Below are positions 6,621 through 11,983 of a stretch of 11,983 bases of DNA, piece after piece; the stretch's first letter is position 1, and each line of letters opens with the position of its first letter. Origin of the DNA: Verrucomicrobiota bacterium (GTDB taxonomy: Bacteria; Verrucomicrobiota; Verrucomicrobiia; Limisphaerales; UBA1096); NCBI GenBank assembly GCA_003972865.1, contig QOAX01000175.1, forward strand, positions 1 to 11,983, given 5' to 3'. The notes below the pieces were generated by a model, which worked only from the letters and a program-made list of their open reading frames with translations, did not search any database and was not told the origin of the DNA. The translations under genes and the position numbers were made by a program.

Positions 6621-8228
6621 ATGATGAAGAACCTCAAAAACATGATTGTGAGCGGCCTAGCTGCCGGCATTTTGGGTAGCACTGCTGTCGAGGCGGCGGA
6701 CTGGCAGCAGTGGGGCGGCAACACGCTTGGCCGCAACATGTATGCCGCCGGGGCCGCCGGCCTGCCGGACAAGGTTGAGCCGGGCGACTTCAAGCAGGGC
6801 ACAGAAGACGTGGACTTGTCCACCGCCAAGAACGTCAAGTGGGCGGCCAAGCTTGGTACACAAAGCTACGGCAACCCGACCATCTCCAACGGGAGAATTT
6901 TCGTCGGCACCAACAACGACTCAATGCGCGATCCGAAGCATCCCGGCGACCGAAGCATCCTGTTATGCCTCGACGAAAAGAGCGGTGAGTTTCTCTGGCA
7001 AATGGTTATCCCCAAGCTCAAATCCGGCAAGGTCAACGACTGGGAGAGCCTCGGCTTGCTCTCGTCGCCGACGGTGGTCGGGAACCGTGTGTATGTTGTC
7101 AGCAGCCGCTGCGAAGTGCTCTGCCTCGACGTGGAGGGCTTGGCCAACGGCAACGATGGCCCGTACAGGGACGAGGCCGTTTATGTGCACCTCGACACCG
7201 GCAAGCCGCCGGCCAGGCTCGGCCCGAAGGACGGCGACATCATTTGGCGCTACGACATGATGGACGAGCTGGGCGTATTCCCGCACAACGCCTCAAACTG
7301 CTCGGTCATCGTGGTGGGCGACATGGTTTACGCCTGCACCTCCAACGGGCAGGACTGGACGCATTCAAACGTGCCGTCACCGTTGTCGCCCAGCTTTATC
7401 GCATTGGATGCCAAGACCGGCGAACTTAAGGGCGAGGACGACGCCGGCATCGGCCCGAATATTTATCACGGCCAATGGAGTTCTCCCTCTTACGGTTCGG
7501 TGAACGGCCAGGGCCAACTGTTCTTCGGCGGTGGCGACGGCTGGTGCTACGCCTTCAATCCGAAACCAGTTTACGACAAGGAGGAGGATCTGGATTTCCT
7601 ACGCAAGGTTTGGTGGTACGATGCCAACCCGCTCGAGTACAAAAAGGACAAGGACGGCAAGGAGATCAAATACCCGGCCGCCGAGGGGCCGAGCGAGATC
7701 AATGCCACACCGGTATTTTACAACGACCGAGTTTACATCGCGACGGGGCAGGATCCCGAACACGGCGAGGGCGTCGGCCATCTCGTTTGCCTCGACCCCA
7801 CGAAGAAGGGCGACATCACCAAGAGCGGCGCGATCTGGTCGTACAAGGGCATTAAGCGCAGCATCTCCACCGTGTCAATCGACCCCGGCAACGGGCTGTT
7901 GTTCGTCAGTGACTTCTCCGGGTACGTGCATTGCCTCGATGCGGACACCGGCAAGTTGCACTGGGTTTACGACATGAAAGCGCACATGTGGGGCTCGACG
8001 CTAGTGGCGGACGGCAAGGTGTACGTCGGCGACGAGGACGGCGATTTTGTAGTGCTGGCTTCCGACAAAAAAATGACGTTGCTGAGCGAGACCTACTTTC
8101 CGGCGCCGATCTATTCCACGCCGATCGTGGCCAATGGCGTGCTTTACGTTGCTACCCAATCACACCTTTACGCGCTGCACGATGAGGCCAGGGCAGCCGC
8201 CAACAAGGATTTGCCCAAGGCGAAATAG
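6621..8228 (+). CDS. Secreted PQQ-like beta-propeller repeat protein
   Basis: A 535-residue protein with a signal peptide (MMKNLKNMIVSGLAAGILG, probable cleavage after VEA near residue 27). The mature part begins ADWQQWGG, the usual opening of verrucomicrobial and planctomycete PQQ-repeat proteins. Blade motifs across the protein include LCLDEKSGEFLW, DGDIIWRYD, IALDAKTGEL, SGAIWSYKG and HCLDADTGKLHWVYD, with strand pairs such as GRIFVG, NRVYVVSS, DRVYIATG and GKVYVGDEDG. This suggests a complete eight-blade-type propeller with no additional domain. No vicinal cysteines or haem site are evident, so bound PQQ is unproven. ATG 6621 or 6624 could be used; GGAA at 6606-6609 lies 11 nt before the first. 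It follows the larger propeller gene by 17 nt and probably shares its transcript. The substrate or partner is unknown; location is periplasmic or extracellular. Confidence 0.82.
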   Translation: MMKNLKNMIVSGLAAGILGSTAVEAADWQQWGGNTLGRNMYAAGAAGLPDKVEPGDFKQGTEDVDLSTAKNVKWAAKLGTQSYGNPTISNGRIFVGTNNDSMRDPKHPGDRSILLCLDEKSGEFLWQMVIPKLKSGKVNDWESLGLLSSPTVVGNRVYVVSSRCEVLCLDVEGLANGNDGPYRDEAVYVHLDTGKPPARLGPKDGDIIWRYDMMDELGVFPHNASNCSVIVVGDMVYACTSNGQDWTHSNVPSPLSPSFIALDAKTGELKGEDDAGIGPNIYHGQWSSPSYGSVNGQGQLFFGGGDGWCYAFNPKPVYDKEEDLDFLRKVWWYDANPLEYKKDKDGKEIKYPAAEGPSEINATPVFYNDRVYIATGQDPEHGEGVGHLVCLDPTKKGDITKSGAIWSYKGIKRSISTVSIDPGNGLLFVSDFSGYVHCLDADTGKLHWVYDMKAHMWGSTLVADGKVYVGDEDGDFVVLASDKKMTLLSETYFPAPIYSTPIVANGVLYVATQSHLYALHDEARAAANKDLPKAK

Positions 8229-8284
8229 CAACTGATTACGTGATCCCGAATCAACCACCTGAACGAAACAGCGTTTTTTAATTT

Positions 8285-8536
8285 ATGAGCAAACTAATCA
8301 TTGCAGCGGCGATTCTGCTGGCGTTGCTCCACCAGGATTTTTGGTGGTGGAACGATGTCGAGCCGATCATTTTGGGCATGCCCATCGGACTGGCTTATCA
8401 TGTACTATTCTCATTGTTGGCGGGAGGGCTGTGGCTGTTGGCCATCCGGTACGCATGGCCTCACAAACTCGAAGAGTGGGCTGAAGGCCAGACCCAGCAC
8501 AACGTAGACGAGGATTCAAAGACCACGGAGGATTGA
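8285..8536 (+). CDS. DUF3311 small membrane protein, probable SSS transporter partner
   Basis: An 83-residue protein with two hydrophobic helices (about 3-16 and 29-54) and a charged C-terminal tail rich in Glu, Asp and Gln. The motif LHQDFWWWNDVEPIILGMPIGLAYHVLFSLLAGGLW is recognisable as DUF3311 in its two halves: HQDFWWW and GMPIGLAYH. DUF3311 genes typically sit directly upstream of sodium:solute symporters, exactly as here, and are thought to be small accessory subunits or assembly partners; this role is inferred from neighbourhood, not shown. The last codons contain the Shine-Dalgarno of the symporter gene, so the two are translationally linked. The ATG at 8285 has no evident Shine-Dalgarno and follows a T6 run (8274-8279). 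The 56-nt gap from the propeller gene shows no convincing terminator. Confidence 0.85.
   Translation: MSKLIIAAAILLALLHQDFWWWNDVEPIILGMPIGLAYHVLFSLLAGGLWLLAIRYAWPHKLEEWAEGQTQHNVDEDSKTTED
8527..8532 (+). promoter_or_regulatory. Shine-Dalgarno of the symporter gene, inside the DUF3311 gene
   Basis: GGAGGA is 6 nt before the ATG at 8539. It fixes that start over the in-frame TTG at 8533 and overlaps the last codons of DUF3311, suggesting translational coupling. Confidence 0.8.
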
Positions 8537-8538
8537 CG

Positions 8539-10140
8539 ATGGCAATACTCTCTCAAGCAGCACCCGGAGAAACTTCACTGGTCTCCCTATGGGTGCTCAT
8601 CGTGTATCTGGGTTTTCTGCTGGGCCTGGGTGTAATCAGCGGGAGGCTGTTCCGGGGAACGAGCAAGGATTACTTTGTTGCGAGCCATTCAATCGGGCCG
8701 TTCATGTTGTTCATGAGCATCTTCGGCACCACGATGACCGGGTTCGCCTTGGTCGGTTCCTCGGGGAAGGCTTTCGGACTCGGCATCGGTGTCTACGGTC
8801 TGATGGCATCGTGGAGTGGGCTCATTCACTCGGCGGTATTCTTCATCATCGGCATCCGGTTGTGGGCCTTTGGAAAGCGCCTTGGCTTTGTCACCCAGAT
8901 CCAGTTTTTCCGCGAAAGATTTGACTCGAAAGAGCTGGGCTATTTGCTGTTCCCAATTCTGGTTATGCTGGTTATACCCTATCTTTTGGTTGGCGTCATC
9001 TCGGCAATGAAGGTTGTCCAGCCAATCACGGCAGGAATGTTTCCCGAAACCTTTCCTCATGCCAGCAAGGCGTTAAGTGGTGGCATTCCGCCTTGGTTGA
9101 GCGGCTTGGTTATATGCGGGGTGGTGCTGTTTTATGTGTTCAAGGGCGGGATCCGCAGCGCGGCCTTTGCGCACACTTTTCAGACAATGGTCTTCATGGT
9201 CACCGGGCTCATCGCCTTCCTGATGATCTCCAATTCCGACAAGCTGGGAGGCAGCGTCGCCAGCGCCACTGAATTTGTCTCCCAACATGCGGGGGAAAAA
9301 CTGACTCGCGGCGGCCTTGGGCAGCTGCATTTCTTAACCTACCTTTTCATCCCGCTTAGTGTGGCCATGTTTCCACACCTGTTCCAGCACTGGCTTACGG
9401 CCAAGTCTGCCAAGACGTTCAAGTTGACGGTGATTGCGCATCCCATCTGCATTGCCATCGTCTGGGTGCCGTGCGTCCTGATTGGTGTCTGGGCGTCGGG
9501 TCTGCATGAGGCGGGAGTCCTGAAAATGCCGCTCCTGCCCGATGGCAGCCCCGCCGAGAACACTGCTCTTGCCATGATGGTCAAGCAACTGGTCAGCAGC
9601 GAGTTGCTGTCCGGCCTCTTGATGGCGGGCATTTTGGCGGCCATCATGTCCTCGCTGGATTCCCAGTTCATGTGCCTGGGGACCATGTTCACCAACGATA
9701 TTGTGGTGTCGATAGCCGGGCCGAACCGGTTCAGCGACCGGCAGTTAGTGTCGATATCTCGCTGGTTCATCGTGGGCATCGTGGTTGTTTCCTACGGGCT
9801 GGCCTTGGCGCTGCAGAAGTCCAGTGTGTTTGATCTTGGCATCTGGTGCTTTACCGGTTTTGCCTCGCTGTTTCCTTTAGTGTTCGCCGCGCTTTACTGG
9901 AAACGCGTCACCAAGGCGGGGGCTTTTGCCTCCATCCTCACCACTTTGGGAGTCTGGTTGTATTTCTTTTATCAGGACATCATCCTGGAAGTCAGTGGCA
10001 AGGCGGAATACCTCGTCGCAGAGATGATGCCGGTGACGTTCATATTCCTCGCCTCGACAGTTTCACTGGTTGCCGTCTCGTTGGCGACGCGGCCCCCGGC
10101 CGCCTCGACCGTCGACCGGTTTTTTCCAACAGCGGAATGA
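8539..10140 (+). CDS. Sodium:solute symporter family permease (SSS)
   Basis: A 533-residue inner-membrane transporter with about 12-13 hydrophobic segments, the usual size of SSS proteins such as PanF and the acetate or proline permeases. Visible landmarks: an N-terminal helix SLWVLIVYLGFLLGLG, then SKDYFVASHSIGPFMLFMSIFGTTMTGFAL, the characteristic first sodium-site region; RFDSKELGYLLFP; FKGGIRSAAFAHTFQT; and GILAAIMSSLDSQ, the helix-8-type motif whose serines help bind sodium. It should couple sodium entry to uptake of an organic solute; the substrate cannot be read from the sequence. It starts 2 nt after the DUF3311 stop with a strong ribosome site, forming a two-gene unit. The substrate may relate to the downstream acid-activating enzyme, but the 57-nt gap and separate start signals leave that open. 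Confidence 0.92.
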   Translation: MAILSQAAPGETSLVSLWVLIVYLGFLLGLGVISGRLFRGTSKDYFVASHSIGPFMLFMSIFGTTMTGFALVGSSGKAFGLGIGVYGLMASWSGLIHSAVFFIIGIRLWAFGKRLGFVTQIQFFRERFDSKELGYLLFPILVMLVIPYLLVGVISAMKVVQPITAGMFPETFPHASKALSGGIPPWLSGLVICGVVLFYVFKGGIRSAAFAHTFQTMVFMVTGLIAFLMISNSDKLGGSVASATEFVSQHAGEKLTRGGLGQLHFLTYLFIPLSVAMFPHLFQHWLTAKSAKTFKLTVIAHPICIAIVWVPCVLIGVWASGLHEAGVLKMPLLPDGSPAENTALAMMVKQLVSSELLSGLLMAGILAAIMSSLDSQFMCLGTMFTNDIVVSIAGPNRFSDRQLVSISRWFIVGIVVVSYGLALALQKSSVFDLGIWCFTGFASLFPLVFAALYWKRVTKAGAFASILTTLGVWLYFFYQDIILEVSGKAEYLVAEMMPVTFIFLASTVSLVAVSLATRPPAASTVDRFFPTAE

Positions 10141-10197
10141 CCGGAAATCGCGCCTTGAATTTCAACTTTAAGAATCCAAAGAAAAATAATTTCGGCC

Positions 10198-11298
10198 ATG
10201 GTTGGTGTGTCTGAATTAGATCAAAGAATTCAGGAGGCAAAGGCACAGCTCGATGAGCATGTGCGCGAAATTGTGCAATGGCATTTTTCGCCGGAAACCG
10301 GCTGCCCGTTCTGGCTCGGCTGGGCCCAGGAGGCCGGTTGGAACCCTGCCAAGGAGATCACGTGCTTTGACGACATCATCGCAAAGTTCCCCCACTTTGA
10401 GGATGAATGGCTGCGCGATCTGCAACCGGAGGTGTGGGTGCCCAAGGAATTCAAGGGTCAGCCGTTCAACATTTTCGAAACCGGCGGCACCACCGGCATG
10501 CCCAAGCAGCGCATAGGCTGGAACGACTACAAGGTAGACTACAGCGAGTTTTCCGATTCGCTGAACGATGAGGAATTTCCGCGCAACCACTACTGGCTGA
10601 TGGTGGGTCCCACCGGGCCAAGGCGGCTGCGACTTTCTATCGAGCACTTGGCCAACGTGCGCGGCTGTTCCTGCTACTTCGTCGATCTCGACCCGCGCTG
10701 GGTCAAGCGGCTTATCAGCGAGAAGCAGTTCGACCAAGCCAAGGCGTACATGGAGCACGTGGTTGACCAGGCCACGACCATCATGAAAAACCGCAGCGTG
10801 AGTGCGCTGTTCACGACGCCGAAATTGCTGGAGAGCATCGCCGAGCGTTACGAGAGCGAGGGCAGCAGCCTGTATGACGCGGGCATCCGCGGCGTGTTCT
10901 GCGGCGGCACCACGATGGATCCGCAGTACACACGTTTCCTGTGCGAGGAGTTGTTGGAAAACAAAATCGGCTTTGTGCCCACATACGGCAACACGTTGAT
11001 GGGCTTGGCCAAGCACAAGCCGCTCACGGCCGAGGATAAATATTCCATCACCTATTACGCCCCGCAACCGCGTGCCTTGATGCGGGTTTTGAATCCGGAC
11101 ACCGACGTGCCGGTGGAGTACGACGAATGGGGCCGCGTGGAGTTGACCACGCTGACGAAGGAATTTTTCATGCCGCGTTTCCTTGAGCGAGACGAGGCCA
11201 TCCGCAGCAAGCCCATCGAGTTGTACCCGTGGGATGGCGTCGCCGAGGTGCGTCCCTTCGGCGCGATGCAGAAGAAAATCGTCGAGGGCGTCTACTAA
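10198..11298 (+). CDS. ANL-superfamily acyl-adenylating enzyme, phenylacetate-CoA-ligase/EhpF-like, lacking C-terminal subdomain
   Basis: A 366-residue adenylate-forming protein. The phosphate-binding loop is FETGGTTGMPKQR (ETGGTTGMPK at 94-103). The second core motif is PTYGNT (Tyr at 263), and the ribose-binding aspartate is probably Asp332 in FLERDEA. Only about 34 residues follow that Asp, whereas PaaK-type ligases have about 100 more with a catalytic lysine; the mobile C-terminal subdomain is therefore missing or reduced. The N-terminal half (HFSPETGCPFWLGWAQEAGW) and total length resemble EhpF, the phenazine-pathway adenylating enzyme, as I recall it. It would activate a carboxylic acid as acyl-AMP; CoA-thioester formation is uncertain. 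The ATG at 10198 has no clear Shine-Dalgarno. The next gene, 26 nt downstream, is an aldehyde-dehydrogenase-like protein, suggesting paired activation and reduction. The acid substrate is unknown. Confidence 0.8.
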   Translation: MVGVSELDQRIQEAKAQLDEHVREIVQWHFSPETGCPFWLGWAQEAGWNPAKEITCFDDIIAKFPHFEDEWLRDLQPEVWVPKEFKGQPFNIFETGGTTGMPKQRIGWNDYKVDYSEFSDSLNDEEFPRNHYWLMVGPTGPRRLRLSIEHLANVRGCSCYFVDLDPRWVKRLISEKQFDQAKAYMEHVVDQATTIMKNRSVSALFTTPKLLESIAERYESEGSSLYDAGIRGVFCGGTTMDPQYTRFLCEELLENKIGFVPTYGNTLMGLAKHKPLTAEDKYSITYYAPQPRALMRVLNPDTDVPVEYDEWGRVELTTLTKEFFMPRFLERDEAIRSKPIELYPWDGVAEVRPFGAMQKKIVEGVY

Positions 11299-11324
11299 AC
11301 CAAGCGACCAAACAACACTTTTTC

Positions 11325-11983
11325 ATGATCAATATTCCTGTTCTGCGCTGGGGCGAAGCGTATGAGAGCCTCGACACCGACGAGGTCTTTCACCACCGCA
11401 CCGGCGAGGTGTTGGCCAAGGTGGGCCAGGCCAACCCTGGCCTGCTCGCGCGCGACATGCGCAAGGCCAACCGCGCACGCGAGGTGCTGCGGGAGATTCC
11501 CATCAAGGATTTGGTGGAGATGATGAAAAGGGCCGGCGACCTCTACCTCAACGCCACGCTGCCACTCGGCGATGGCGAGCAGTCGCCCGACGACTTTGCG
11601 CGGCAACAATCCGCCTCCACCGGTTTGCCCGAGCACATGTGCAAGTTCAACATGGAGAAAAATCATTTCGTGTTGAACAACATGGATCAAATCCTCGACG
11701 CGCTCACTCGCGGGCTGGACATCGACATTTTGCAGCGTGGCTTTGGCGTGGAAGCGCGCGGTGTGCCGGTGAGTTACCAGGCGCAGTCGCCGGTGCTCGG
11801 CATGGTGTTACCCAGCAACTCGCCCGGCGTACACACCCTGTGGATGCCGGTCATCCCGATGCAAATCGGCCTCATCCTCAAGCCCGGCCCGCAGGAGCCG
11901 TGGACGCCCTACCGCATGTTCGCCGCCTTCACCGAGGCCGGCGTGCCCAAGGAAGCCATCGGCATTTATCCCGGCGGCGGCGA
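11325..11983 (+). CDS. Aldehyde dehydrogenase / acyl reductase-type protein (N-terminal part, cut by window edge)
   Basis: 219 open codons from the ATG at 11325 to the right edge. Residues about 1-150 are a helical, unusual N-terminus without close resemblance to a standard ALDH. From about residue 150 the ALDH-superfamily nucleotide-binding pattern appears: SPVLGMVLPSNSPGVH (where ALDHs have a Pro-Trp-Asn turn), then LKPGPQEPWTPYR with Lys186 at the NAD(P)-phosphate position, and AGVPKEAIGIYPGG. The catalytic cysteine lies beyond the window. Spacing to the adenylating gene is 26 nt and both read the same way, so it should reduce the activated acid to an aldehyde, like LuxC/acyl-CoA reductases or the reductase neighbour of EhpF. 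No Shine-Dalgarno was seen. Family membership is good; the reaction direction and substrate are inferred from the neighbour. Confidence 0.75.
   Translation, partial: MINIPVLRWGEAYESLDTDEVFHHRTGEVLAKVGQANPGLLARDMRKANRAREVLREIPIKDLVEMMKRAGDLYLNATLPLGDGEQSPDDFARQQSASTGLPEHMCKFNMEKNHFVLNNMDQILDALTRGLDIDILQRGFGVEARGVPVSYQAQSPVLGMVLPSNSPGVHTLWMPVIPMQIGLILKPGPQEPWTPYRMFAAFTEAGVPKEAIGIYPGGG

Noticed and set aside
8233..8279. TGATT/AATCA inverted repeat followed by a T6 run before DUF3311
   Set aside because: Five-pair stem with an 11-nt loop, and the T-run is about 20 nt away; not a credible intrinsic terminator.
10108..10125. Possible terminator: ACCG/CGGT stem with 5-nt loop followed by T6
   Set aside because: The stem has only 4 bp and lies inside the symporter coding sequence, so it is too weak to call.
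10216..11067. 283-codon minus-strand frame opposite the adenylating enzyme
   Set aside because: No recognisable motif; the plus strand contains the ANL core motifs.
1..11983. Search for tRNA, rRNA, CRISPR repeats, transposase genes and long terminal repeats
   Set aside because: None was found by reading; protein-coding genes occupy nearly the whole window and there are no regularly spaced repeats.

Overview
The window looks like chromosomal DNA of a GC-rich, Gram-negative member of the Planctomycetota-Verrucomicrobiota group, most likely a verrucomicrobial heterotroph. This is inferred from gene content: a short ECF sigma factor followed by a FecR-type membrane protein, several secreted PQQ-type beta-propeller proteins, a cyanobacterial/plant-like GlgC, and a DUF3311 + sodium:solute symporter pair. 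No rRNA or other taxonomic marker is present, so the assignment is provisional.

Layout. Minus strand, 1-1482: an ECF sigma factor gene followed 13 nt later by a FecR-domain, single-pass membrane protein that runs off the left edge. Plus strand, from 1550 to the right edge: a secreted glucose/sorbosone-dehydrogenase-type protein (divergent from the sigma gene across about 67 nt); glucose-1-phosphate adenylyltransferase (glgC); a 168-nt AT-richer intergenic region with a perfect 14-bp palindrome; two consecutive secreted PQQ-like propeller proteins 17 nt apart, the first with extra Ig-like and jelly-roll-like C-terminal regions; a DUF3311 small membrane protein and an SSS-family symporter separated by 2 nt; a short ANL-superfamily (phenylacetate-CoA-ligase-like) adenylating enzyme that lacks the usual C-terminal subdomain; and the first 219 codons of an aldehyde-dehydrogenase/acyl-reductase-type gene cut by the right edge.

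How the genes may work together. Sigma factor plus FecR protein form a probable regulatory unit at the envelope. The propeller proteins and the sugar-dehydrogenase-like protein all carry signal peptides and would act in the periplasm or outside the cell, probably on or around carbohydrates. GlgC makes ADP-glucose for glycogen synthesis. DUF3311 + SSS is a probable sodium-driven uptake system for an organic anion or similar solute. The last two genes look like a carboxylic-acid activation and reduction pair (carboxylate to acyl-AMP to aldehyde), resembling what is reported for EhpF and its neighbour in phenazine biosynthesis; this is the most intriguing part of the window.

No tRNA, rRNA, CRISPR array, insertion sequence, transposase or phage gene was seen. 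Coding density is high and no gene-free stretch exceeds 300 bases. Several genes lack a recognisable Shine-Dalgarno sequence while others have a strong one.
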